A stretch of DNA of 64,000 bases from an uncultured Sterolibacterium sp. (lineage in GTDB: Bacteria > Pseudomonadota > Gammaproteobacteria > Burkholderiales > Rhodocyclaceae), in the NCBI GenBank assembly GCA_903832735.1, contig CAILCO010000073.1:1-64000 (forward strand), written 5' to 3'. Below the pieces are notes generated by a model. That model made no database searches. It saw only the letters and a program-made list of their open reading frames with translations, and was not told the origin of the DNA. Shown here piece after piece: positions 22,114 through 29,615 of the stretch (positions are counted from its first letter, which is position 1; the number at the start of each line of letters is the position of its first letter). The translations under genes and the position numbers were made by a program.

Positions 22114-23031
22114 ATGAGCGCCCATTTCCTCTCCGTCGAACGGCTCAAGAAGGTTTATCCGGGCAGCGGACGCGCCGCCAATCCGCCGGTATTCGACGAT
22201 CTCCACTTCAGCATCGATCGTGGCGAGTTCGTCTGCATCATTGGTCACTCCGGCTGCGGCAAGACCACGATACTCAACGTGCTGGCGGGCCTCGAGGCGG
22301 CCAGCGGCGGCGACGTGATCATGGACGGCCGGGAGCTTGCCGGCCCCGGCCTCGACCGCGGCGTGGTCTTCCAGAGTCACGCGCTGATGCCCTGGATGAC
22401 AGTGCTGGGCAATGTCGCTTTCGCCGTCAAGTCGAAATGGCCCGGCTGGTCCGGGCGGCAGATCGCCGCGCATGCCGGCGAATACCTGGAAATGGTCGGC
22501 CTCGGCCCGGCCCTGCACAAGAAGCCGGCGGAACTTTCCGGCGGCATGAAGCAGCGCGTCGGCATCGCCCGGGCCTTCGCCATCCAGCCCAAGATGCTGT
22601 TGCTCGACGAGCCCTTCGGCGCGCTCGACGCATTGACCCGCGGCACGATCCAGGACGAACTGCTGAAGATCGTCCTGGCGACCCGCCAGACCGTGTTCAT
22701 GATCACCCACGACGTCGACGAGGCGCTCTTGCTGGCCGACAGGATCCTGCTGATGAGCGACGGCCCGCACGCCAGGATCGCCGAGATCGTCGCGGTGACC
22801 ATGGCCCGCAGCCGGACCCGCAGCGACATCCACCACGATCCGCAGTACTACCGGATTCGCAACCACCTGATCGACTTTCTCGTCAATCGTTCGAATACCT
22901 ATGCCGGCGCCGAGGCCGACGCCTTTCACGATCCGCAGCACCCGCCCGTGGTCTGCCCCGGCCTCGATGATGCCGGTTTGCCGATCGGCAGCGCCGAAGA
23001 TCATCCATCACTGACAGGAGAACCAGCATGA
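22114..23031 (+). CDS. ABC transporter ATPase, cyanate/nitrate type
   Basis: 305 aa. Walker A GHSGCGKTT, Q-loop FQSHALMPWMT, signature LSGGMKQRVGIA, Walker B MLLLDEPFGALD and H-loop MITHDVDEA all present. A C-terminal extension of about 60 residues after the NrtD-like ATPase core is typical of nitrate/cyanate importers. Its stop overlaps the cyanase start by four bases (ATGA). Confidence 0.9.
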   Translation: MSAHFLSVERLKKVYPGSGRAANPPVFDDLHFSIDRGEFVCIIGHSGCGKTTILNVLAGLEAASGGDVIMDGRELAGPGLDRGVVFQSHALMPWMTVLGNVAFAVKSKWPGWSGRQIAAHAGEYLEMVGLGPALHKKPAELSGGMKQRVGIARAFAIQPKMLLLDEPFGALDALTRGTIQDELLKIVLATRQTVFMITHDVDEALLLADRILLMSDGPHARIAEIVAVTMARSRTRSDIHHDPQYYRIRNHLIDFLVNRSNTYAGAEADAFHDPQHPPVVCPGLDDAGLPIGSAEDHPSLTGEPA

Positions 23032-23471
23032 AGCGCAACGACGTGACCGAGTTGATCATCGAAGCCAAGATCAGGAAGGGCCTGAAGTGGGAAGAGGTCG
23101 CGAAAAAAATCGGCCTGTCCAAGGAGTGGGTCACCGCCGGCTGCCTGGGCCAGATGACTTTCGACAAGAAGCAGGCGACGGCCCTGGGCAAAATCTTCGC
23201 GCTGCCGCCCGAGGCCGTGGCGCTGCTGCAAGTCGTGCCCTACAAAGGCTCGCTGCCGACTTCCGTGCCGACCGATCCGCTGATCTACCGTTTCTACGAG
23301 CTGGTCAACGTCTATGGAACCACGTTCAAGGAATTGATCCACGAGGAATTCGGCGACGGCATCATGTCGGCGATCGACTTCAGGATGGACTTGAAACGCG
23401 AGGCGAATGCGGCCGGCGACCGGGTCAATATCGTGATGTCGGGCAAGTTCCTGCCGTACAAGACCTACTGA
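23028..23471 (+). CDS. cynS: Cyanase (cyanate hydratase)
   Basis: 147 aa. Converts cyanate plus bicarbonate to ammonia and CO2. The catalytic Arg, Glu and Ser correspond to R88, E91 (IYRFYELVN) and S114 (DGIMSAIDF), matching E. coli R96/E99/S122 with a constant offset of eight. The N-terminal helical bundle LGKIFALPPEAVALL is also conserved. Translationally coupled to the ATPase gene, so import and breakdown are made together, yielding fixed nitrogen. Confidence 0.96.
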   Translation: MKRNDVTELIIEAKIRKGLKWEEVAKKIGLSKEWVTAGCLGQMTFDKKQATALGKIFALPPEAVALLQVVPYKGSLPTSVPTDPLIYRFYELVNVYGTTFKELIHEEFGDGIMSAIDFRMDLKREANAAGDRVNIVMSGKFLPYKTY

Positions 23472-23475
23472 GTCC

Positions 23476-23668
23476 TTCCCCTAAGCCGGCAAAGCCGGAA
23501 CCGAACAAGATTCGGTCTTCGCCGACCGGGAAAGCGGGAGAGTACGAACAAGGGGAGAACTCCCCTTGTTTATCCCCCGTGTCGGAACAAGGGGGAAACC
23601 CCCTTGTAAATCCCCCGGAACCGGCGCTCCGAACAAATCTGCTCAGGCGATGTGAAGAGTTGCGCCAT
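23476..23668. repeat. 193-bp dispersed intergenic repeat, copy 2
   Basis: Second copy of the repeat at 8424-8617, same orientation. It carries two perfect hairpins (ACAAGGGGA-GAAC-TCCCCTTGT and ACAAGGGGG-AAA-CCCCCTTGT). It sits immediately after cynS and before the nifV promoter, so its hairpins could reduce read-through from the cyanate operon into nifV. Confidence 0.9.
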
Positions 23669-23679
23669 CGGGGTCCAAT

Positions 23680-23695
23680 GGTCGCAAACCCGACA
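23680..23695. promoter_or_regulatory. Degenerate NifA upstream site of nifV
   Basis: GGTCGCAAACCCGACA: like the other NifA sites in the window (TGTCG-N6-CGACA) except for G instead of the first T. It lies 42 bases upstream of the -24 element. Confidence 0.5.
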
Positions 23696-23737
23696 ATGCT
23701 TTGCTGCGCCGTTCGTTGATTTAGCGGGATATTTTCC

Positions 23738-23753
23738 TGGCACCGAATTTGCT
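23738..23753 (+). promoter_or_regulatory. Sigma54 -24/-12 promoter of nifV-W-Z-M
   Basis: TGGCACCGAATTTGCT is a near-perfect sigma54 element with GG-N10-GC spacing. The predicted transcription start is near 23764, only about five bases before the nifV ATG at 23769, and after an alternative ATG at 23760. Confidence 0.72.
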
Positions 23754-23768
23754 GCTCAGATGATCACC

Positions 23769-24893
23769 ATGAGCGACAAGCGCCACATCGTCATCAACGA
23801 CACCACCCTGCGCGACGGCGAGCAGACTGCGGGCGTTGCCTTCAGCCTAGGCGAAAAGTTGGCCATCGCGCGCCGGCTCGATGCGCTCGGCGTGCCGGAA
23901 CTGGAGATCGGCATACCGGCTATGGGCGACGCCGAGTGTCAGGGCATCCGTGCCGTGGCCTCGCTCGGCTTGAAGGCGCGCCTGATGGTCTGGAGCCGGA
24001 TGAACCGCGAGGACATCCTGCAGGCCGAGCATCTCGGCGCCGATCTGATCGACATCTCGGTGCCCGCCTCGGATCAGCATCTGCGCTCCAAGCTGCGCCA
24101 GGATCGGAGTTGGCTGCTCTGCGCGATCGGAGAGCATGTTCGCCTGGCACGGGACCTGGGCTTCGAGGTCGGCGTCGGGGCGGAAGATGCCTCGCGCGGC
24201 AGTCCGGATCTGCTCGCCGCGATCGCCGAGGCCGCCCAGGCGGCGGGCGCGCGGCGGATCCGTTTCGCCGACACCTTAGGGGTACTCGATCCGTTCACTA
24301 CCTACGAGCGCATTGCCGCATTGCGCGCTTGCTGCGACCTCGAAATCGAGATGCATGCCCATGACGATCTGGGCATGGCCACCGCCAATACCCTGGCCGC
24401 CGCCAGGGCCGGCGCCACGCATCTGAATACCACCGTCAATGGGCTGGGCGAGCGTTCCGGCAATGCGCCGCTGGAGGAGGTGGTGCTGGCGCTGCACCTG
24501 TGCCAGGGCATCGCGACCGGGATCGATCTGAAGGGCTTTCCGGCGCTCTCTCAATGCGTCGCCCTGGCCTCGGGGCGGCCTCTGCCCTGGCAGAAGAGCA
24601 TCGTCGGCGAAGGCGCATTCACCCATGAGGCGGGCATCCATGTCGACGGACTGTTCAAGGATCCGGCCAACTATCAGGGCTTCGATCCCGGCCTGGTCGG
24701 GCGAGGACACCGGATAGTGCTGGGCAAGCACTCGGGCGCCCGGGCGGTACAGCGGGTGATGGCCGAACTCGGTCACTTCCTGTCGGAAACCGCCGCCCGA
24801 GAACTGTTGCGGCGGGTGCGCGAATTCGTCGTCACCGCCAAACATTCACCGAGCGATGCCGATCTGCTCACCCTGCTCGGGGCTGGCTCCTGA
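23769..24893 (+). CDS. nifV: Homocitrate synthase NifV
   Basis: 374 aa. Condenses acetyl-CoA and 2-oxoglutarate to homocitrate, the organic ligand of FeMo-co. Signatures: [17 protein letters not shown] at the N-terminus, [10 protein letters not shown], the [41 protein letters not shown] metal/active-site region and GKHSGA. The ATG at 23769 is preferred; ATG 23760 lies upstream of the predicted sigma54 transcription start. First gene of nifV-W-Z-M. Confidence 0.95.
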   Translation: MSDKRHIVINDTTLRDGEQTAGVAFSLGEKLAIARRLDALGVPELEIGIPAMGDAECQGIRAVASLGLKARLMVWSRMNREDILQAEHLGADLIDISVPASDQHLRSKLRQDRSWLLCAIGEHVRLARDLGFEVGVGAEDASRGSPDLLAAIAEAAQAAGARRIRFADTLGVLDPFTTYERIAALRACCDLEIEMHAHDDLGMATANTLAAARAGATHLNTTVNGLGERSGNAPLEEVVLALHLCQGIATGIDLKGFPALSQCVALASGRPLPWQKSIVGEGAFTHEAGIHVDGLFKDPANYQGFDPGLVGRGHRIVLGKHSGARAVQRVMAELGHFLSETAARELLRRVREFVVTAKHSPSDADLLTLLGAGS

Positions 24894-24937
24894 CACGGCG
24901 CAGTTGGCAAAGTATTTCTCGTTAACCTGGAGGCATC

Positions 24938-25264
24938 ATGACATCCGACGCAGAGCGCTGCACCGATAGTTTTGCCGACGACTTTGCCAATCTCGGTTGC
25001 GCCGAGGAGTTTCTCGAGTACTTCGGCGTTGCCTACGATAGGCGCGTGGTCGAGGTCTATCGTTTGCACATCCTGCAGCGCTACCACGATTATCTGGCCA
25101 AACAGGAAGCCGGCAGGACGCCCGCATACGCCGCCTGTCGTGCCTGGCTGCTGCGCGCCTACGAGGATTTCGTCGGCTCCAGCGCACAGCAGGAGAAAGT
25201 TTTCGCGGTCTTCCGCAAGGCCGACGGCAGCTCTTTCGTGCCGCTCTCCGCGCTCGTTAACTGA
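24938..25264 (+). CDS. nifW: Nitrogenase-stabilising protein NifW
   Basis: 108 aa. The NifW family pattern EEFLEYFGVAYDRRVVEVYRLHILQRYHDYL is clear. NifW associates with MoFe protein and is linked to its maturation and O2 tolerance. ATG follows an GGAGG ribosome site; it lies between nifV and nifZ. Confidence 0.93.
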   Translation: MTSDAERCTDSFADDFANLGCAEEFLEYFGVAYDRRVVEVYRLHILQRYHDYLAKQEAGRTPAYAACRAWLLRAYEDFVGSSAQQEKVFAVFRKADGSSFVPLSALVN

Positions 25265-25281
25265 GATCACCGGCAGAGATC

Positions 25282-25731
25282 ATGTTACCGCGCTGGGACT
25301 ATGGAGATGCCGTGCGAGTGACGCGCAACGTGCGCAACGACGGCACTTTCCCCGGCGTCGACACCGGGGAGTTGCTGGTGCGGCGTGGGCGCATTGGCCA
25401 CGTCTGCAATATCGGCAGCTTTCTCCAGGACCAGATCATTTATTCCGTGCATTTCCTTGACGAGGATCGCGTGGTCGGCTGCCGTGAGGAGGAATTGATC
25501 GGCATCGACGAAGCCTGGATAGCCAGCCGCTTCGAGGTGCGCCAGAAGGTGCGCGCCGCCCGGCCGCTGGCGATACGCGGCGAGATTCGGGTGCCGCTCG
25601 GCAGTCCCGGCGAGATCCTCAATCTCGAGCGTTCGGAGCAGCAGGGCGTCATCTATTACAGCCATTTCGATTGCCTTCCGGGCACTCCGCTGTGGGTTCC
25701 CGAGGCGGCGCTCAGCTCACGGGAGACCTAG
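25282..25731 (+). CDS. nifZ: NifZ, MoFe-protein P-cluster maturation factor
   Basis: 149 aa. The N-terminal NifZ domain (PRWDYGDAVRVTRNVRNDGTFPG ... LVRRGRIGHVCNIGSFLQDQIIYSVHF) is followed by a basic/mixed C-terminal part. NifZ helps assemble the second P-cluster of NifDK. It is one base upstream of nifM and probably co-translated with it. Confidence 0.94.
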   Translation: MLPRWDYGDAVRVTRNVRNDGTFPGVDTGELLVRRGRIGHVCNIGSFLQDQIIYSVHFLDEDRVVGCREEELIGIDEAWIASRFEVRQKVRAARPLAIRGEIRVPLGSPGEILNLERSEQQGVIYYSHFDCLPGTPLWVPEAALSSRET

Positions 25732-25732
25732 G

Positions 25733-26587
25733 ATGAACGAGCAGGGCAGCCTCTATCTGTCGCTCAAGCTGGCCGTGAAGTTGTTCGGCAGGCCGCTCGA
25801 GACGCTGGGGCCGGACGAGTTGCAGCGCGTCGCCACGGTCGCGGCCAGACAGCTGGAAATCGAGACCTTGATCCTGGCGACGGCCCAGGCCGCCCAGGTG
25901 ATACTGCCGGCGAGCTCTATCGATTCTGGCCTGATGGAAATTCGCAAGCGCTACGAATCGGACGAGGATTATCATGCCGACCTCGAGCGCGTCGGCCTCA
26001 ATGCGCCAGGGCTGCGCCAGGCGATAGCGCGCGGGCTCGTGGTCGAGGCCGTGCTGGAGAAAGTGGCTGTGGCAGCAGAGGCGGTCAGCGAAACCGAAGT
26101 CGAGATCTTCTGGCTCATCAACAAGAGCCGTTTCCGTTGTCTCGAAACCCGCGTGTTAGCCCATATCCTCATCACCATCGATGACCAGTTGCCCGGCAGC
26201 GAACGTCATGTGGTCCGCGACAAGATCGCGGCGATCCGCGCAAGACTGGTCAAAGATCCGCTGCGCTTCGCGGAACAGGCGCTGAAACACTCGGAATGTC
26301 CGACGGCAATGAATGGCGGCCTGCTCGGCAGCGTCGCGCGCGGCAAGCTCTACCCGGAACTCGAAGCCGTCGCTTTTGCCCTGGCCGAGAATGAGTTGTC
26401 CGTAGCCGTCGAGTCCGAACTGGGTTACCACCTGATTCACTGTGTCGCCATTCATCCCGAGCGGCAGTTACAATTTCCCGAAGCCGGTTTGAGCATCCGC
26501 GAGAGCCTGGAACAACAGCGCCGGAGCCAGTGCCAGAAGGCGTGGATCAAGGCATTGCGTCGCCAGGCCTCGGCCGAACCGGCCTGA
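25733..26587 (+). CDS. nifM: NifM, peptidyl-prolyl isomerase for NifH maturation
   Basis: 284 aa. An N-terminal SurA-like helical region is followed by a parvulin-type PPIase domain (ETRVLAHILITIDDQ ... FAEQALKHSECPTAMNGGLLGSVARGKLYPELEAVAFAL ... VESELGYHLIHC). NifM is required for folding of active NifH. Last gene of the nifV operon; converges with the minus-strand metallopeptidase-like gene, from which it is 31 bases away. Confidence 0.94.
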   Translation: MNEQGSLYLSLKLAVKLFGRPLETLGPDELQRVATVAARQLEIETLILATAQAAQVILPASSIDSGLMEIRKRYESDEDYHADLERVGLNAPGLRQAIARGLVVEAVLEKVAVAAEAVSETEVEIFWLINKSRFRCLETRVLAHILITIDDQLPGSERHVVRDKIAAIRARLVKDPLRFAEQALKHSECPTAMNGGLLGSVARGKLYPELEAVAFALAENELSVAVESELGYHLIHCVAIHPERQLQFPEAGLSIRESLEQQRRSQCQKAWIKALRRQASAEPA

Positions 26588-26618
26588 CAGCACAGCAGCG
26601 CAGCAGACACCCGGAAAT

Positions 26619-27797
26619 TCAGCGAGCAGCCATTTCGAAGACTTCGCTTTGAGTCTCGAAGGTGGCTGTGTTCCAAGCGAGGCGGGCACGATTGCCGATA
26701 GAAAAGTAGTGATCGCTATCGCGCGGAGCAAGGACTCTTTCGAGTACCCGCGACGAGTCGTGCAATCCATCGTTGTAGGTCGAGTTGGCTCCCCGCGAGC
26801 GGGCGTAGATCGCCAGGTTCCCGAGCAGTCTTGCCTTGCGCGCTCCGAGCGCGTCGGCCGCCCATAGCACTGCGAGCATATCGGCGGCGCTCTCCTCGGC
26901 CTTGGCCAGTGCGGGACTGTCGTGGTCATCTTCCGAACGGTCTTCGTCCCAGGAAGTCGGAACTTTCCACTGCGGATCGGCCCAGGATGTATCGAACAAT
27001 TCAGCTCTGCGGGCCATGCCGATGACGCAGTGGGCAGACTCGTGGGCACTCACGAGAAAGGCGACGTCGGCGGCGGAAATGCCCAGCGAGCGCGCTTTGT
27101 CCTCGATGGCGGCGATGTCTGATTCGTCGTAGGCCATGAGCAACATCGCGCGCAGACTTTCGCCGGACGCGTGCATCTCCACCACGCAGGCACCGCCCTG
27201 GCCGTTCGCTTCGGAAATTATCCGCGAGATGCCGATCGGAGCCGTGTCCTCGGCAAGTGCTTGCGCACCCGATAGCCAAGTCTTGGAAAGCCGCTCGCGA
27301 AACGGATTGCCGTCCGCAATCACCTCGAGCGTGTTTGAAAACCGCTGGGCCAGGCGGGTGAACGCCTGCCGGTCTGCAACCGAGTCGCCAGCATACTTTC
27401 CGCCGCTACCAACCGAGGCAATGGCGACATCAAGGCCCATACTTCGCGCTTCCATGACGGCGGAGGCTTGGGCCTTCCTCGCCGCGCTCCGGCCCGGGAC
27501 CGAACCGGCAACAATGGAAAGTGCCGAAGTCTCCGCCGCGCGTGCCTGGGTTTCGGCCATCAATGCCCGCCGCAAAGGGTCACTGTAATTCAGCCCCAGG
27601 CCACAGGCGATAGCGACCCCAGCGGTGGCAATGGCAACCCAGGCCGAGCGCCGGCGGAGGCGGCCTGGGGAATTCAGGATATGCGCGAGATGACGCGGCT
27701 TGGCGAACGCGAGCGTCGCCAGAGCAGAAACGATGGCTACGTCTGACCACCACCGTTTGGCCGGCAAGCCATGCCTCAACAAGATCAGCGATACCAT
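26619..27797 (-). CDS. Membrane protein with HExxH motif, putative metallopeptidase
   Basis: 392 aa. Two N-terminal hydrophobic segments (about 17-33 and 52-70), a long helical middle, then HESAH at 252-256 (HExxH zinc motif) and an acidic EESAADM stretch at 301-307 that could supply the third ligand. I recognise no named family. ATG 27797 has a strong AAGGAGG ribosome site. It sits between nifM and rnfH with no nif-type promoter and interrupts the nif gene series. Protease activity is inferred from the motif only. Confidence 0.7.
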   Translation of the reverse strand: MVSLILLRHGLPAKRWWSDVAIVSALATLAFAKPRHLAHILNSPGRLRRRSAWVAIATAGVAIACGLGLNYSDPLRRALMAETQARAAETSALSIVAGSVPGRSAARKAQASAVMEARSMGLDVAIASVGSGGKYAGDSVADRQAFTRLAQRFSNTLEVIADGNPFRERLSKTWLSGAQALAEDTAPIGISRIISEANGQGGACVVEMHASGESLRAMLLMAYDESDIAAIEDKARSLGISAADVAFLVSAHESAHCVIGMARRAELFDTSWADPQWKVPTSWDEDRSEDDHDSPALAKAEESAADMLAVLWAADALGARKARLLGNLAIYARSRGANSTYNDGLHDSSRVLERVLAPRDSDHYFSIGNRARLAWNTATFETQSEVFEMAAR

Positions 27798-28234
27798 GTG
27801 CCCTCCTTCATCAGTGGCAATTGATTCCAAGAGCGCTTCTGGCACAGTCTTGGAACGCGTACCGGTCGATGATTACCTTGGTGCCGAGGGTTTCTCATAG
27901 CGCCCTCGCATACGATCTCGCAAGCTCCATGCCAAGTCTGTTTTGTCGAGCTTTCAGTGCGTTGTGAAGCCCGGCCAAAAGTCGATGGCAAGATCATGGT
28001 GCATCGCAGCATCCGCATGCTTCCTCTTGGTGCGGCAATGAGCGTTGTGGACCATGACTGCCGTCTCGAGCGGTCATGAGCTTGGCGCCTGCGACTGGGC
28101 GGAATCCCTTTGGCGCGTCAGAGGCCCATGCCGCTAGACCTTGCCAAAAGCGTCATCAATCGCCCAATGACGTCATCGACAACTGCTTGCGGCGCGAGTT
28201 CGAGCGTTTTCTCTGTGCGCGCTGCCGACGAATA
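27798..28234. other. Gap without a convincing gene
   Basis: About 440 bases between the putative metallopeptidase gene and rnfH. Short frames exist on both strands but none has coding character, a ribosome site or a recognisable domain. No sigma54 or NifA site, tRNA or clear terminator was seen. It may include the promoter of the metallopeptidase gene and degraded sequence. Confidence 0.5.
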
Positions 28235-28513
28235 CTAATCGTCGTCGCCGGCGACGCCGTCGCGGCGCGGCACGGTCTGCGGATCGCAGGTGATGGCCCG
28301 GTAGATTTCCACCCGGTCGCCGGGCCTGAGCAGGGCATCGAGTTTGACCAGGCGGCCGAAGATGCCGACCTTTTGCACGGCCAGATCGATGTCCGGGAAC
28401 ATCCTCAGCACGCCGGACTTCTCTATCACCGTCTGCACCGTGCTGTCCTCGGGCATCTCGAGGGTCAGCCAGATCTGCTGGGAGTGTTCGGAATAGGCAA
28501 CGCCGATCTGCAT
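28235..28513 (-). CDS. rnfH: RnfH family protein
   Basis: 92 aa ubiquitin-like-fold protein: MQIGVAYSEHSQQIWLTLEMPEDSTVQ ... FGRLVKLDALLRPGDRVEIYRAI is typical of RnfH. It is the last gene of the rnf operon, where it is often found in diazotrophs; its role in Rnf assembly is not settled. Confidence 0.9.
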   Translation of the reverse strand: MQIGVAYSEHSQQIWLTLEMPEDSTVQTVIEKSGVLRMFPDIDLAVQKVGIFGRLVKLDALLRPGDRVEIYRAITCDPQTVPRRDGVAGDDD

Positions 28514-28526
28514 TTATTTCTCCTGC

Positions 28527-29615
28527 TTATTTTATCGGTTCGAGCGCGACGCCCTTGCGGTCGCGGCCATAGACCCGCGGCCTGAAGCTGCTGTCGATGA
28601 TCGGCGTGAGCGAGTTCATCAGCAGCACGGCGAAGGCGACGCCTTCCGGATAGCCGCTCCAGGTGCGGATGACATAGGTCAGCAGGCCGCAGCCAGCGCC
28701 GAAGACCAGTTGTCCCCGGGGCGTGTTGGGCGAGGTGACATAGTCGGTGGCGATGAAGAACGCCCCGAGCATGACGCCGCCGGACAACAGGTGGCTGCCG
28801 GCATCGAGGTAGCGGCCCGGATCGACGAGATGGAGCAGCGCCGCCGGCAGCGCGACGGCCGCGAGCATGGCTATCGGGATCTGCCAGGTGATGATGCGCA
28901 GGAACAGCATCAGGACGCCGCCGGCGGCGATCAGCCAGGCGGCGGTTTCGCCCAGGCTGCCGGCGCGCGCGCCGGACAGGCTGTCGGCCGCGGCGTGGCC
29001 GGCTGTGAGGAGATGGAGCAAATCGATGCCGCGCGACAACTCGGTCTTGACATGACCGAGCAGCGAAGCGCTGGAGATGTTGTCCAGCGCCGGAGACAGC
29101 GCGCCCAGGGTGATCCTCAGGCCTTCGATGATGCCCGGCGCGGCCGCGGCGTTGATCGGCAGCGGCGCGACCCAGGCGGTCATCTGCACCGGGAAGGAGA
29201 TCAAGAGAGCGACCCGGGCCGCCATGGCCGGGTTGAACAGGTTCTGGCCCAGGCCGCCGAACACCTGCTTGCCCATCACCGTGGCGAACAGGCCGCCGAA
29301 CACGCCGATCCACCACGGTGCCCAGGGCGGCAGGGAGAGCGCCAGGAGCCAGCCGGTCAGGATTGCCGAGCCGTCCGACAGGGCCGGCCGCGCCGCGCGT
29401 CCGCCCAGCCGCAGGCAGAGGATTTCGCCGAGCATGGCGGCGCCCACGGTGACGATCCAGAGGTAGATCGCCGGCCAGCCGAACAGCCAGAAACCGCACA
29501 GGGTGGCCGGCAGCAGTGCGGTCATCACCGTCGCCATGACCCGGCCGACGCTGTTTGCCGTCGTTGCGTGCGGCGCGGCGACGGGAGCGACCGCGGGATT
29601 CATGCCGGGTTTCAT
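28527..29615 (-). CDS. rnfD: Rnf complex membrane subunit RnfD, atypical
   Basis: 362 aa NqrB/RnfD-family membrane protein with about nine hydrophobic segments; GKQVFGGLGQNLFNPAMAARV is the family signature. In most RnfD proteins a periplasmic S/T-x-A-T motif carries covalent FMN; here the corresponding place reads SGARAGSLGET (214-224), with no Thr after GA, so the flavin site seems to be missing. The start at 29615 overlaps the rnfC stop by four bases. Confidence 0.92.
   Translation of the reverse strand: MKPGMNPAVAPVAAPHATTANSVGRVMATVMTALLPATLCGFWLFGWPAIYLWIVTVGAAMLGEILCLRLGGRAARPALSDGSAILTGWLLALSLPPWAPWWIGVFGGLFATVMGKQVFGGLGQNLFNPAMAARVALLISFPVQMTAWVAPLPINAAAAPGIIEGLRITLGALSPALDNISSASLLGHVKTELSRGIDLLHLLTAGHAAADSLSGARAGSLGETAAWLIAAGGVLMLFLRIITWQIPIAMLAAVALPAALLHLVDPGRYLDAGSHLLSGGVMLGAFFIATDYVTSPNTPRGQLVFGAGCGLLTYVIRTWSGYPEGVAFAVLLMNSLTPIIDSSFRPRVYGRDRKGVALEPIK

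Noticed and set aside
20118-23004. Large minus-strand frames across the cyanate transporter genes
   Set aside because: Antisense shadows of three clearly identified ABC transporter genes.
27785-28018. 77-codon minus-strand frame in the gap before rnfH
   Set aside because: No domain, no ribosome site, and it overlaps the start of the metallopeptidase-like gene.
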